Of a stretch of 64,000 nucleotides of DNA, positions 1 to 8,988 are shown in pieces (the stretch's first letter is position 1; each line of letters opens with the position of its first letter). The stretch is from NCBI RefSeq assembly GCF_040545925.1, contig NZ_JBEPMX010000006.1:90937-154936 (forward strand). The letters run 5' to 3'. The notes below the pieces were generated by a model, which ran no database searches, had not been told where the DNA came from, and was given only the letters and a program-made list of their open reading frames with translations. A program made the translations under genes and the position numbers. Source of the stretch: Alkalibacillus flavidus (lineage in GTDB: Bacteria; Bacillota; Bacilli; Bacillales; Alkalibacillaceae).

Positions 1-661
1 GGTGAGCAAATAAATGTGGAAGTGACCAATTTGAAATCGGTTCATGCGAAGTTGTCGTAAATGCATTGTGTTGGTGTATAAAATCCGTTTCGTGAATGTG
101 TAGTGAATAATCGGCAGGATCGTAAGTGAAAAAACGAGGGGTTTTAGCATACGGTTCACTTAATATTGCCGTACGCATCGATGGGGTGACACGGTAAAAT
201 GACAGTTGATACGGTTTGCGGAAATTCGGCCCGAAAATCCAAATCGGTATAATCCCTTGTGACATATAGCCTTCAGTACGCGCTAACAATTCATCAGCAT
301 CAATGGATGAGCATTGATATTCGAACGCGACATACGTATCTTTTACTTTCGTTAACACATCAGCGCGTTGGTCAATCGCCTTAATATATTGTTCGAGGTA
401 TACTGGATATTGTTGGCGAAATAACCACGTAGCTAAATGCATTTTCCCAGTCAAATGGGTTTCTGATTCGCCTGCACCATAATCACAAGATGCATCACGT
501 TCATGAGCAAAATGAGGAATATTGATCGTGCCTGCCTTAAGCAATACAGGTGCCTCGCAAGCAGGACAAGTTAAACGTTCTTGCCTTAATGCGTCTAGTT
601 TTTCTTTAGGTTGACTAAACGCGATCACAGCCTGTCCCTGTTCATTTAATGCTTTCAACAA
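1..661 (-). CDS. coiA: Competence protein CoiA, C-terminus beyond the window
   Basis: Reading leftwards from a TTG start, an open frame runs off position 1. The N-terminus has a zinc-finger-like CPAC pair followed by HFAH, then a nuclease-type segment (VAFEYQCS, with the acidic/Gln pattern of the CoiA restriction-like fold) and a WIFG stretch, all typical of CoiA, a competence-induced protein for processing incoming DNA. Two adjacent TTG codons (661 and 658) are possible starts; a GGAG at 671-674 lies 9 nt before the first, so I chose 661. Family members are around 370-400 residues, so roughly half is present. Proximity to mecA matches the order in B. subtilis. Confidence 0.85.
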   Translation of the reverse strand, partial: MLKALNEQGQAVIAFSQPKEKLDALRQERLTCPACEAPVLLKAGTINIPHFAHERDASCDYGAGESETHLTGKMHLATWLFRQQYPVYLEQYIKAIDQRADVLTKVKDTYVAFEYQCSSIDADELLARTEGYMSQGIIPIWIFGPNFRKPYQLSFYRVTPSMRTAILSEPYAKTPRFFTYDPADYSLHIHETDFIHQHNAFTTTSHEPISNWSLPHLFAH

Positions 662-708
662 TAGACACCACTCCGTTTCATCATCTGATATAACTTGTCA
701 CCGCTGTC

Positions 709-2223
709 TTATAACAACGGTGACAATAAGCGAAATAGCGACTCCATCACACGTATGAAAATCGATCGTTGATTAAATTGAGCTGGATCGATTTCATGTG
801 ATTCATTCAAATCACGCTGAAAATCTTCAACGAGTTTCACGGTGCTATCGGTACGGAATAAAAACGCATTCACTTCAAAATTCAAATGAAAACTGCGCAT
901 ATCCATGTTAGACGTGCCGATTGATGCTAATTCTTCATCGACAATCATAATCTTACTGTGCAAGAAACCACGGCCGTACTCATACACCGTCACACCCGCT
1001 TCCATCAATTCAGGATAATACGAGCGAGACGCGTAAAAGACAATTCGTTTATCCGGCACACTCGGCATGATTAAGCGCACGTCCACACCGCTTAAGCTCG
1101 CGACCTTCAACGCTGTCAAAATATCATCATCTGGAATAAAGTATGGTGACGCGATCCAGATTGATTTTTTAGCCGAAATAATCATTGAGAAGTACAGTTT
1201 CTTAATGTTTTCCCACTGCGTATCAGGACCGTCAGCAATCATTTGCACACCGCCTGCCTGATTGTTCGTCACAACCATTTCAGGTGACAAGTAATTTTGC
1301 GTTAACAGCGATTCATTCGTTTCATAATACCAATCTTGCAAAAAGATTAATTGAAGCGTTCGTACTGCCTCACCTCGAACGTATAAATGTGTGTCACGCC
1401 ATTCGCCAAATTGCGCGGTACGGCCTAAATATTCATCACCAATATTTAAGCCACCCATAAACCCTTGTTCACCATCGACGACGACAATTTTACGATGGTT
1501 ACGGAAATTAATTCGGTTTCCGATAAACGGGAGCTTAACTGGCGCAAACGCTTTAAGATGGACACCAGCTTCACGTAAATCATGTTTATACCCTTCTGAT
1601 AATTGCCAACTTCCGACCGCATCGTAAAGAAAACGAACTTCGACCCCTTCTTTCGCCTTCTCAATTAAGATGTCTTTTATCTCTTGGCCGATCTCGTCAT
1701 GCCTTACGATATAATACTCTAAATGGATATGATGGCGTGCCTCTTTTAACGCCTCAAGCAATTTCGAAAATTTTTCGGAACCATTCGTCAACACCCACGT
1801 ATCAGATCCGAAAGATACCGGAGAGCTTCCTAAATGATGAGCCAAACGGAAGAACATCTTTTGGTGGTCCCCCATTTGATTAAGCTCTTCTTCTTGAATC
1901 GGTCGCTTCCCTTCAATTTTACTAAACGCTTCTTCGTCCTGTTCTTGTTTTTCATCGTAACGTTTTCGTTTTTGATAGTTACGTCCAAAAATTAAATAGA
2001 AGAAGAAGCCTAACACCGGAAACGCTGCGAATACTAAAATCCAATTAAGTGTTTGCGATGGATCGCGGTTTTCAATAAAAATAATAAAACCAATTAAAAC
2101 AGCTGATATCGTCACAAAAAGAGAGAACGTCGTAATAATCCGACCTTCCCAAATGACGTACGAAAAATACCCGATTGCTACGACAATCGCGGTAAATACC
2201 AGCACCTGAATCCACTTCAGCAT
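709..2223 (-). CDS. cls: Cardiolipin synthase
   Basis: A 504-residue membrane phospholipase-D-family enzyme that condenses two phosphatidylglycerols into cardiolipin and glycerol. It has two N-terminal transmembrane helices (residues about 5-25 and 30-60, ending in IFGRNYQ) and two HKD motifs, HRKIVVVD near residue 240 and HSKIMIVDEE near 420, each followed by the usual GG/GTSNMD loop. Length and domain order are standard for bacterial Cls. It sits between coiA and mecA, where B. subtilis has no such gene, so this is a local insertion into a conserved neighbourhood. Cardiolipin synthases are often needed for salt tolerance, which suits a halophilic host (inference). Confidence 0.93.
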   Translation of the reverse strand: MLKWIQVLVFTAIVVAIGYFSYVIWEGRIITTFSLFVTISAVLIGFIIFIENRDPSQTLNWILVFAAFPVLGFFFYLIFGRNYQKRKRYDEKQEQDEEAFSKIEGKRPIQEEELNQMGDHQKMFFRLAHHLGSSPVSFGSDTWVLTNGSEKFSKLLEALKEARHHIHLEYYIVRHDEIGQEIKDILIEKAKEGVEVRFLYDAVGSWQLSEGYKHDLREAGVHLKAFAPVKLPFIGNRINFRNHRKIVVVDGEQGFMGGLNIGDEYLGRTAQFGEWRDTHLYVRGEAVRTLQLIFLQDWYYETNESLLTQNYLSPEMVVTNNQAGGVQMIADGPDTQWENIKKLYFSMIISAKKSIWIASPYFIPDDDILTALKVASLSGVDVRLIMPSVPDKRIVFYASRSYYPELMEAGVTVYEYGRGFLHSKIMIVDEELASIGTSNMDMRSFHLNFEVNAFLFRTDSTVKLVEDFQRDLNESHEIDPAQFNQRSIFIRVMESLFRLLSPLL

Positions 2224-2430
2224 AATGTCAAAGCCTCTCTTCCCCTCACGTTCACCCTTTTAAAACACGTGATAATGTTAGCGTAAAGAATTTGTCACAT
2301 ATTTGCAACCAAACAAAAATCATGTCGATTGCGACTTATTCACAATATTTCCCTTTATTTTGATTGGTTAAACGATTTTTCAGTTTTAAACAGTTAATCG
2401 CTCCGCTAACTAATTTTTTGCCTTCTTTAT

Positions 2431-2530
2431 TTATTAAATAACTCCCTTCAGTTTTGAAATAAATGCATTCACTTATTTCAAAACTGTCCGCATTTATTTC
2501 ATAAATACGTTTACTTATTTAATAAGTGAC
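2431..2530. repeat. 21-bp tandem array, family A (A1), five units
   Basis: Five units begin at 2431, 2452, 2473, 2494 and 2515, exactly 21 bp apart. Each has a TTAT/TTTT-NNN-ATAA/AAAA core (centres TAA, GAA, TTC, TTC, TTA) then 10 variable bases. The core is palindromic apart from its central triplet, so neighbouring cores read GAA or TTC. It fills the gap between cls and the mecA terminator. Confidence 0.85.
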
Positions 2531-2540
2531 AAACACGCAC

Positions 2541-2578
2541 AAAAAAAGCAAGCTTGCTAACTTAACAAGCTTGCTTAC
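2541..2578 (-). terminator. Rho-independent terminator of mecA
   Basis: Read on the minus strand just past the mecA stop, a long perfect stem (AAGCAAGCTTG pairing across a short loop) is followed by a run of seven T. Confidence 0.85.
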
Positions 2579-2581
2579 ACT

Positions 2582-3274
2582 TTAATCGAAATGCGTTCTC
2601 AACTGTTTCATCGCGTCTTCTTCAAAGACTTCGATGCCGTATTCAGTTAGGTAGTGCTTCGTCATCGCAGACTCTTCGCCGAATTCAAGCAGGCGACTGA
2701 TGTAATCTTCCTGCTCGTCTTCGCTTAAGAAACCATTCGGGAATCCGATATGAATGAAATATTGTCCGTCAAAAGCATACATACGGTCTGTAATAAAACG
2801 AGTATCAATGACCGATTGACTTAACGAAATCGCATCTTCTATATCATCAAACACGACCGTCAATGTTAAATCGTCATCCAAGTGCTTCTTTTTTTTCTTC
2901 TTCGTCTTAGCTTCATTTGAATCATTTGATTCTTTCGAGAAGCTTTGATCCATAAAGTTTTCTAGCTCATGTGTGACGCTCTGGCTATTTGGATCATCAG
3001 CATCAGGTAACTCTAACTTATTACCGTCTTTTGAAATTTGTGCTTTTGTCACAACAATTTCTAATCCTTTATCCATCGCTTGAACTTGAATCCATAACGG
3101 ACCATCAACGCTAAAGTCTTCATGGTCATTCACTTCATCCATCATTTCCCAAAAGAGTTCTTCGCCTTTTTCACGATTATACCAAATATCTTCACGTGTA
3201 AACCCACGTTCTTCAATATCCTGATAAGATATATAAAATTTTAATGTGTTTTCATTAATTCTTTCTATTTCCAT
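2582..3274 (-). CDS. mecA: Adapter protein MecA
   Basis: This 230-residue adaptor delivers ComK and other substrates to ClpCP and blunts Spx activity. The N-terminus (MEIERINENTLKFYISYQDIEERGF, residues 1-25) is the characteristic MecA substrate-binding domain. A lysine-rich, low-complexity linker (residues about 120-135, KKKKKK) leads to the C-terminal ClpC-binding domain with the HIGFPNGF stretch. Length is usual for the family (about 220-240). It lies between yjbE and cls/coiA as in related Bacillaceae. The start is an ATG with a GGGAGAGG-type ribosome binding site. Confidence 0.95.
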   Translation of the reverse strand: MEIERINENTLKFYISYQDIEERGFTREDIWYNREKGEELFWEMMDEVNDHEDFSVDGPLWIQVQAMDKGLEIVVTKAQISKDGNKLELPDADDPNSQSVTHELENFMDQSFSKESNDSNEAKTKKKKKKHLDDDLTLTVVFDDIEDAISLSQSVIDTRFITDRMYAFDGQYFIHIGFPNGFLSEDEQEDYISRLLEFGEESAMTKHYLTEYGIEVFEEDAMKQLRTHFD

Positions 3275-3574
3275 TGTTTTTCCTCTCCCTTCTAACCTTT
3301 AATACATTTTGGGAAGGACTTACCCGTTTCGTCTTACTATAACCATACCCGAACATCGTCTTATTCAATCATGTCATAAAGCATTTGTCTTAATCATAGT
3401 TTATGTTAAGTCCAATTCATTCGAAAATGCTTTCGAATGGCTTTTTCAAATTCCATGTTTGCCCGAATCTGAAACAAGCTGTGCGACAATTCTTACAACG
3501 ATGAATTCGTGTATTTAGTCCACTATTTTAAAACATATATCGCCATTTGTCACGTCATAAAAGGAGGTTTTTTC

Positions 3575-4252
3575 ATGGAATTTTTATTAGAATTCAATTG
3601 GGATCTCATAAAAGCCATTATTATCATTATTGGAATCGATTTAATACTAGGTAGTGATAATGCAATCGTCATTGCCATGGCTAGTCGTAAACTCCCAGCA
3701 AACCTGCAACAGAAAGCCATTTTTCTTGGAACTGTCTTAGCGATTGCCTCCCGATTTATCCTCGCAACTATAGCGTTATTTTTATTAACCATGCCTTATG
3801 TTCAATTAATAGGCGGTCTATTGTTATTTTACATCGCCATTCAGTTATTACGCGAACAAGATGCTCACGATCCAACAGTCCAAAGCTCATCGACGTTACT
3901 CGGTGCTGTGAAAACGATCATTATCGCCGATGTCGTGATGAGTTTTGACAATGTGCTCGCTATTTCAGCTGCTGCAAATAATAACATGTATCTCATATTA
4001 TTCGGTTTAATCGTATCAGTCCCACTAATCATATTCGGGAGTAAACTCATTTTACGTGCCATGCAACGTTTTCCAAGCATAATCTATATAGGGGCAATGC
4101 TACTGGCGTATACGAGTGCAGAACTGATGCTTAAAGAAGACAAGCTTCAAACCATTTGGACAAACGTGCCTTACAATAGTCTTATTTGGCCCGCTTTTAT
4201 TATGCTTGTCACATTAATGATAGGCTTTGTGTCAAGACATCGCCACATTTAA
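3575..4252 (+). CDS. yjbE: TerC-family integral membrane protein (YjbE type)
   Basis: A 225-residue TerC/Alx-family protein, associated in Bacillus with manganese export and metalation of secreted proteins. The family signatures are present: IDLILGSDNAIVIAMA near residue 20 and ADVVMSFDNVLAISA near 120, with acidic residues inside membrane helices, and about seven hydrophobic segments. I placed the start at ATG 3575 because an AAAGGAGG lies 7 nt before it; an upstream in-frame extension has no binding site. Position between spx and mecA matches B. subtilis yjbE. I saw no clear yybP-ykoY manganese riboswitch in the 300 bp upstream. Confidence 0.88.
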   Translation: MEFLLEFNWDLIKAIIIIIGIDLILGSDNAIVIAMASRKLPANLQQKAIFLGTVLAIASRFILATIALFLLTMPYVQLIGGLLLFYIAIQLLREQDAHDPTVQSSSTLLGAVKTIIIADVVMSFDNVLAISAAANNNMYLILFGLIVSVPLIIFGSKLILRAMQRFPSIIYIGAMLLAYTSAELMLKEDKLQTIWTNVPYNSLIWPAFIMLVTLMIGFVSRHRHI

Positions 4253-4257
4253 AAAAC

Positions 4258-4297
4258 GACAAAAGCCGAACCAATCATCGCTGGTCCGGCTTTTCAT
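4258..4297. terminator. Bidirectional terminator between yjbE and spx
   Basis: AAAAGCCG-AACCA pairs with TGGTCCGGCTTTT; A and T tracts on the two sides allow use by both convergent genes. Confidence 0.8.
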
Positions 4298-4314
4298 TAT
4301 ATAACGCATAAATC

Positions 4315-4710
4315 TTAATTAACTAATCGTTTCGCTTCTTCTAATTGGAATGAACGTACATTACGTGGTAAGAAACGACGAATTTCATCTTCGTTATACC
4401 CGACTTGTAGACGTTTATCATCCATAATAATCGGACGACGTAATAAGCCTGGGTTTTCTTGAATTAGGTCAATCAAATCTTTAAGTGGCATTTGATCTAA
4501 CCCTACATCTAATGTTTGGAACACTTTAGAACGTTTCGAGACAATCTCATCTGTTCCATCCTCTGTCATACGTAAAATCTCTTTGATTTCATCTTTTGAC
4601 AATGTATCTGAGAAAATATTACGCTCTTCAAATGGAATCTCATGTTCCTCTAACCACGCTCTCGCTTTACGGCAAGACGTACAACTTGGTGATGTAAATA
4701 ACGTTACCAT
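4315..4710 (-). CDS. spx: Transcriptional regulator Spx
   Basis: A 131-residue ArsC-family RNA polymerase-binding regulator of the disulfide stress response, identical in length to B. subtilis Spx. The N-terminal redox switch CTSC follows FTSPS at residues 10-13. The RPI motif (RRPIIMDD near residue 90) and a C-terminal tail ending in LEEAKRLVN are present. Start is ATG 4710 after AAAGGAG; a GTG 9 nt upstream is less well placed. Spx is degraded by ClpXP and linked to MecA/ClpC, whose gene lies nearby. A TATAAT at 4802-4807 (minus strand) is a candidate -10. Confidence 0.96.
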   Translation of the reverse strand: MVTLFTSPSCTSCRKARAWLEEHEIPFEERNIFSDTLSKDEIKEILRMTEDGTDEIVSKRSKVFQTLDVGLDQMPLKDLIDLIQENPGLLRRPIIMDDKRLQVGYNEDEIRRFLPRNVRSFQLEEAKRLVN

Positions 4711-5123
4711 GCCATTCACTCTCCTTTTATCGGCTTAAGACATGAAACAAATCAATTAAAATTGATATTAATTTAGAATCAATCTAATCTAACTTAATTT
4801 GATTATACAACAAAAGTATGTAATTGAAAAGAGGTCTCAATTAGTTTTTCAAGAAATAGGCACATTTTAACTTTTGTCTTATTCATGGTTTTCCCGTTCA
4901 GGAAAAATTTAAACATGTATTTCCGACATTTTTTATTTTAAATTCAAAAGAACATCCGAAAATACGTTCGCTTTTAATTCATTTTAACACAGAAAAGCAT
5001 GTATTTATAGTCCTTTTTAATTACAATTTGATTACAAGCTACCTCGAATCGGAATAACTTTAGTCGTAGTATGGCATGGTATAAGATGAGTGTCTGTTAA
5101 ACACATCACAAAATCGACATTCT
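4711..5123. other. Long intergenic region upstream of spx
   Basis: About 410 bp with no credible reading frame. It contains a minus-strand TATAAT (4802-4807) with a weak TTTTCA 17 bp upstream, and AT-rich sequence beside it that could hold operators. In B. subtilis spx is controlled by several promoters and by PerR and YodB; I could not identify those boxes with confidence. Confidence 0.5.
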
Positions 5124-5160
5124 AACAAAAAACAGGCCACGCCTTGTGACCTGTTCTCAC
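5124..5160 (-). terminator. Terminator of yjbC
   Basis: On the minus strand, AACAGG and CCTGTT pair around an imperfect loop and are followed by six T, immediately after the yjbC stop. Its presence suggests yjbC and spx are mostly separate transcripts here. Confidence 0.65.
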
Positions 5161-5751
5161 CTATACCCCTTTAGGTTCTTTTAATGCATCAAATAAATCT
5201 TCTTTCTCCTCTTGGTCAATCGTCAATACTTCTTCAACTGGCTGATACGATTCGCCGTATAGTTCTTCATCTTTGTACGTATGAATTTCTTCATATAATG
5301 TACGCATCTGTTCATAAATCATATCTTCTGACGCTTCGTTTGGCGACCAATATAAAATTTCTAACGTATTCAATTCATTTGTCGCAAGTGAGCGGCGCGT
5401 ATAACCGATTGATTGCGCGTGCTCGAACCCTTCACGTTGATAGAAGCGTAACCGTTTCGCTGTGTCTGTGTCGTCATAATCGACCGGTTCCACTTCTAAA
5501 ATAATTGGCTTACCGCTTTCTTTTAATTGATCTAGCAATTTCTGGCCCATTCCTTGCCCGCGCGCTTTCGGCGAGACGTACACATAATCAATAAAAATAA
5601 ACGCATCAAATTCTGCATACATCATGACGTGGTGTTCGCCTTCGTCTTTATAATAAACGTCGCTTCGTTCTTTTAATAACCGTTCCATATGTTCCTTTGA
5701 TTTCATTTCTTCGACCGGAAAGTATTCATTTAACTTTTCATACCAGTTCAT
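5161..5751 (-). CDS. yjbC: GNAT-family N-acetyltransferase (YjbC)
   Basis: A 196-residue protein with a GNAT fold: strand pattern AEFDAFIFIDYVYVSPKARGQGMGQKLL around residues 60-90 contains the acetyl-CoA pyrophosphate loop (RGQGMG), followed by RLRFYQREGF. Substrate unknown. The C-terminal third is acidic (IYEQMRTLYEEIHTYKDEELYG), as in YjbC of B. subtilis, which also precedes spx. The start is ATG 5751 after AAGGAG; a longer in-frame extension upstream has no ribosome binding site. Confidence 0.85.
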   Translation of the reverse strand: MNWYEKLNEYFPVEEMKSKEHMERLLKERSDVYYKDEGEHHVMMYAEFDAFIFIDYVYVSPKARGQGMGQKLLDQLKESGKPIILEVEPVDYDDTDTAKRLRFYQREGFEHAQSIGYTRRSLATNELNTLEILYWSPNEASEDMIYEQMRTLYEEIHTYKDEELYGESYQPVEEVLTIDQEEKEDLFDALKEPKGV

Positions 5752-6019
5752 ACATCTGCTCCTTCTTTGGTTTGGTTTAAATTTTCCTCGTTCGTTCATA
5801 TCCACTCTTCATTATAAAGTTTTCGGAAAAAGCTGTTAAATGCCATTAATGCGGAATGATCAGCGTTAATGGCCATTTGCCGTAACTAGATGACCTTGAC
5901 CTTATAATCCCTCAAATATTCATTTATAAACGGACGTATTCAACCACATAGCCAAAATTTGCGAAGGAATTTATCTTGAATACAAACTATACGACAGGCG
6001 AAGCAATACTGCATTTGAG

Positions 6020-6118
6020 TTTTGAAATAAATCGCTTTATTTTTGAAATAACTCTCGCTATTTTTGAGATAAATCCACTTACTTATGAAATAACTAAACC
6101 GAATTATTTAATAAGTAT
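6020..6118. repeat. 21-bp tandem array, family A (A2), five units
   Basis: Units start at 6020, 6041, 6062, 6083 and 6104, exactly 21 bp apart, with TTTTGAAATAA, TTTTGAAATAA, TTTTGAGATAA, TTATGAAATAA and TTATTTAATAA as cores. It lies in the 430-bp gap between yjbC and the DUF4015 gene, beyond that gene's terminator. The rest of the gap (5752-6019) shows no gene. Confidence 0.85.
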
Positions 6119-6139
6119 ATAGATTTCTTATCATGGCAT

Positions 6140-6172
6140 AGAAAAAGCCTCGGCGAACACCGAGGCTTTCCT
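6140..6172 (-). terminator. Terminator of the DUF4015 gene
   Basis: Minus-strand stem GAAAGCCTCGG/CCGAGGCTTTTTC directly after the stop codon at 6181. Confidence 0.85.
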
Positions 6173-6180
6173 CCTTCATC

Positions 6181-7404
6181 TTATTGCGGGTCGAAATTCG
6201 CATCACGGGAATAGTTGTTGCTCGCATCCCACAATAAATATTCATATATACCATTGTCATAAAGGGCTTGAATTTGAGCTGTCACTTCATCTCCACCATA
6301 AGTAAACACATTACCAGGTGAATAAAGCCATGATGCCGTAAAGTCTTGCAACCAAGGTCGTGACGTTGGAGCATCGTCAAGTTGACTGAGCAACTCGTTT
6401 TCTGCCTTCGAATATTCACTCACTAACTTATACGGTTCACGGTCTGGTTCACTGATTCCGAAATACGGCGTCCAGTGACTCGGATAAATCATCGACGAAA
6501 TAACATCCACATTGTCTGAGATACCGAGGAAGTTTTGACCGATTCCTGGTGCGTCCTCGATCGTCGCTGTATAACCGAAAATATCAACTGACACATCAAT
6601 ATCATACTGTTCTAATTCTTGATAAGCATACTCTACAAATTCATTCACCGCTGTCACACGCTCACGCACGTTATCTAAGCTCGCATCGTCATATTCACCG
6701 CGCGAATACTCTAACTCCTCATCGCGATGCTCAAAGCCTTCAGGGAAACGAACGTAATCGAATTGAATCTCTTGAAAGCCTAATTCCGCAGCATCTTTCG
6801 CAATCTCTAAATTATACTCCCACACATCTTTCACAAACGGATTGACAAAGGCTTCATCACGCCCGTTTTTCCAAACACTACCACCGTCTCTAAACGACCA
6901 TTCAGGGCGCTTTTCAGCCAGCTTCGTATCTTTAAACACGACGACACGTGCAATCGGGTAAATCTCTTCTTTTTCTAAACGCTCTAACATCGCACGTGGC
7001 TCATCAATAATACTGTTTGACACGTCATGTGCCACATGATCTTCATCTAACTCATATGTCACATTACCATAGTCATCTTTCACATCAATGACCATTGAGT
7101 TAAGCGGCGTATCATTCACAAACGACACTAAATCTTCAAACCGCGATCCACCAGCGGAATGGCCCGTTAAATAAATACCACGTACCGCTTCAGGATACTC
7201 AAAATCTAACCCTGCGTCATAAATAAAACGCGGAATTGGGTCTGGTAGCGTTTTATTTTCTAAAGCATGACTATATGTAGAATGAAATGCAACACTAGAC
7301 ATTTCTGACTCAGTCTCTTCATCCGCAAAGGCTGGACTACTTAAGCCAAACGACAAGACCCCCAAACATAACATAATCGATAGCACTAATTGATACTTTC
7401 TCAT
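6181..7404 (-). CDS. Secreted putative glycoside hydrolase, DUF4015 family
   Basis: A 407-residue exported protein. A Sec signal peptide (residues 1-27, ending AFADE) precedes a predicted TIM barrel with the DUF4015 signatures RGIYLTGHSAGG (about 79-90), VIDVKDDYGNVTYE (about 115) and IQFDYVRFPEG (about 212), then VSVDIFGYT and an SMIYPSHW segment. DUF4015 is regarded as a glycosidase-like family; the substrate is not established. A GGGGGAATG-type binding site precedes the ATG. It stands alone between yjbC and trpS, where B. subtilis has the app oligopeptide permease. Confidence 0.8.
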   Translation of the reverse strand: MRKYQLVLSIMLCLGVLSFGLSSPAFADEETESEMSSVAFHSTYSHALENKTLPDPIPRFIYDAGLDFEYPEAVRGIYLTGHSAGGSRFEDLVSFVNDTPLNSMVIDVKDDYGNVTYELDEDHVAHDVSNSIIDEPRAMLERLEKEEIYPIARVVVFKDTKLAEKRPEWSFRDGGSVWKNGRDEAFVNPFVKDVWEYNLEIAKDAAELGFQEIQFDYVRFPEGFEHRDEELEYSRGEYDDASLDNVRERVTAVNEFVEYAYQELEQYDIDVSVDIFGYTATIEDAPGIGQNFLGISDNVDVISSMIYPSHWTPYFGISEPDREPYKLVSEYSKAENELLSQLDDAPTSRPWLQDFTASWLYSPGNVFTYGGDEVTAQIQALYDNGIYEYLLWDASNNYSRDANFDPQ

Positions 7405-7527
7405 TGTATCATTCCCCCAAAGTTGTTTTTCTCTACTTCTATTATAATCTGTTTTAAAGCAGTTTTGTTGAAAAAATTGATAATTTATTTTATAAAATTT
7501 TTGTGACAGGTAATCCTAACTTAAACC

Positions 7528-7556
7528 TTGCACTTGAACGAAAACTTCCATATAAT
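7528..7556 (+). promoter_or_regulatory. Sigma-A promoter of trpS
   Basis: TTGCAC at 7528-7533 and TATAAT at 7551-7556, separated by 17 bp, immediately upstream of the T-box leader. Confidence 0.8.
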
Positions 7557-7561
7557 ATAAT

Positions 7562-7780
7562 CAACTGCATAAACGGAAGCATCGATTGAGGATAAGTACC
7601 TCTTAACCACTAACAACAGTGAGTCTGGCTAGTGAAAACAGACGTTATGTTAAGTCGGAAATTGGGCCTCATGAGCTGATAAGATCCGTCTAGCGAACGT
7701 TACATCGCTAACTTGAGTGACCTTATAGTAGGTAACAAGGGTGGCACCGCGATTCCATTCGTCCCTTTTTATTGGGAGAG
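7562..7780 (+). promoter_or_regulatory. T-box leader of trpS
   Basis: The untranslated leader has the conserved T-box sequence AAGGGTGGCACCGCG at about 7737-7751, complementary to the tRNA acceptor end, followed by the terminator arm CGTCCCTTTTT. In the specifier region, GGAAATTGGGCCTC gives a TGG codon at 7663-7665, matching tryptophan. Uncharged tRNA-Trp should stabilise the antiterminator and allow trpS transcription. Confidence 0.92.
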
Positions 7781-7820
7781 TGGATTTTTTTATGACAACT
7801 AATTCGTAGAGGTGATACAT

Positions 7821-8816
7821 ATGAGTACGATTTTTTCAGGCATTCAACCGAGTGGATCATTAACCATCGGCAACTATTTAGGGGCGTTAAGTCGTTTCCC
7901 GAAAATGCAAGACGACAATCAGTGTTATTTTTGTATCGTAGATGAACACGCAATCACAGTACCGCAAGACCGACTAAAACTACGTAATGAAATTCGTTCA
8001 CTCGCAGCGCTTTATTTATCCGTCGGCATTGACCCAGAACGATCGACGTTATTCATTCAATCCGAAGTGCCAGCGCATACGCAAATGGCATGGATTTTAC
8101 AATGTGTCGCTTACGTCGGCGAACTCGAGCGTATGACACAGTATAAAGACAAATCAGCTGGAAAAGACGGCGTCTCAGCTGGCCTGTTAACTTACCCACC
8201 ACTCATGGCGGCGGATATTTTGCTTTATTCGACGACGATGGTGCCTGTCGGCGAAGACCAAAAACAGCATATTGAGTTAACGCGTAATTTAGCCGAACGT
8301 TTTAACCGTCAGCACAACGATATTTTAACCGTGCCGGAACCGCACATCCCAGAACAAGGCGCACGCATTATGTCGTTGCAAGACCCAACGAGTAAGATGA
8401 GTAAATCAGATGACAACCATAAAGCAACGATCTTCATGCTCGATGAACCGAAACAAATCGAGAAGAAAATTAAAAGCGCTGTAACCGATTCTGAAGGTGT
8501 CGTCGAATACAAACCAGATGACAAACCCGGCATCTCGAATTTACTCAATATTTATGCTGGCTTTTCAGGTGAATCTGTCGCAGACATTTCCGAAAAATAT
8601 GCCGGCAAAGGCTACGGCGAATTCAAGCAAGACCTCGCCCAAGTCGTGATCGACGGCTTAGAACCGATTCAAAAACGATACTACGAACTGTACGAATCTG
8701 AGGAATTAGATGATATTTTAGACCAAGGTGCTGATCACGCTAATCGCGTCGCCAACAAAATGCTTATGAAAGCGAAAAAAGCAATGGGCATCGGACGCGT
8801 GCATTTGAAGCGCTAA
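7821..8816 (+). CDS. trpS: Tryptophanyl-tRNA synthetase
   Basis: A 331-residue class I synthetase that charges tRNA-Trp. It shows the HIGH-equivalent TIGN within FSGIQPSGSLTIGNYLG (residues 5-21), the GEDQKQHIELTR segment, and the KMSKS loop as SKMSKSDDN near residue 195. ATG 7821 is preceded by AGAGGTG; a GTG 9 nt upstream overlaps that site and is unlikely to be used. Expression is set by the T-box leader just upstream. The trpS-yjbA neighbourhood matches B. subtilis. Confidence 0.97.
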   Translation: MSTIFSGIQPSGSLTIGNYLGALSRFPKMQDDNQCYFCIVDEHAITVPQDRLKLRNEIRSLAALYLSVGIDPERSTLFIQSEVPAHTQMAWILQCVAYVGELERMTQYKDKSAGKDGVSAGLLTYPPLMAADILLYSTTMVPVGEDQKQHIELTRNLAERFNRQHNDILTVPEPHIPEQGARIMSLQDPTSKMSKSDDNHKATIFMLDEPKQIEKKIKSAVTDSEGVVEYKPDDKPGISNLLNIYAGFSGESVADISEKYAGKGYGEFKQDLAQVVIDGLEPIQKRYYELYESEELDDILDQGADHANRVANKMLMKAKKAMGIGRVHLKR

Positions 8817-8822
8817 ACACGA

Positions 8823-8851
8823 AAAAACCCGCGGGTCCACCGCGGGTTTTT
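8823..8851 (+). terminator. Terminator of trpS
   Basis: AAAAAACCCGCGG/CCGCGGGTTTTT hairpin, perfect stem, directly after the stop codon. Confidence 0.9.
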
Positions 8852-8945
8852 AAATAAATCACTTTATTTATTAAATAAGTTTGTTAATTTATGAAATAAC
8901 TATTATCTTTTATTTCATAAAATCAATAAGTTATTCGATAAATTC
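8847..8945. repeat. 21-bp tandem array, family A (A3), five units
   Basis: Units begin at 8847, 8868, 8889, 8910 and 8931 with cores TTTTTAAATAA, TTATTAAATAA, TTATGAAATAA, TTATTTCATAA and TTATTCGATAA. The first unit uses the T tract of the trpS terminator, and the array ends beside the yjbA terminator. Confidence 0.85.
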
Positions 8946-8950
8946 TGCTG

Positions 8951-8988
8951 AAAAAGTGATAAGCACACACCGCTCATCACTTTTTTAA
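8951..8988 (-). terminator. Terminator overlapping the end of yjbA
   Basis: AAAAAGTGAT-AAGC pairs with GCT-CATCACTTTTTT; on the minus strand it ends in a T tract and includes the last codons of yjbA. Confidence 0.75.

Noticed and set aside
2431..2530. Replication iterons or DnaA boxes
   Set aside because: The motif does not match TTATCCACA, arrays are dispersed at ten sites, and there is no replication gene nearby.
3309..3518. Small rightward reading frame upstream of yjbE
   Set aside because: No ribosome binding site and unnatural composition; the region is the mecA/yjbE divergent promoter area.
3275..3574. yybP-ykoY manganese riboswitch upstream of the TerC gene
   Set aside because: I looked for the conserved internal-loop sequences and did not find them.
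6549..6845. Antisense frames inside the DUF4015 gene and others of this kind
   Set aside because: They overlap well-supported genes, lack start signals and have low-complexity products.
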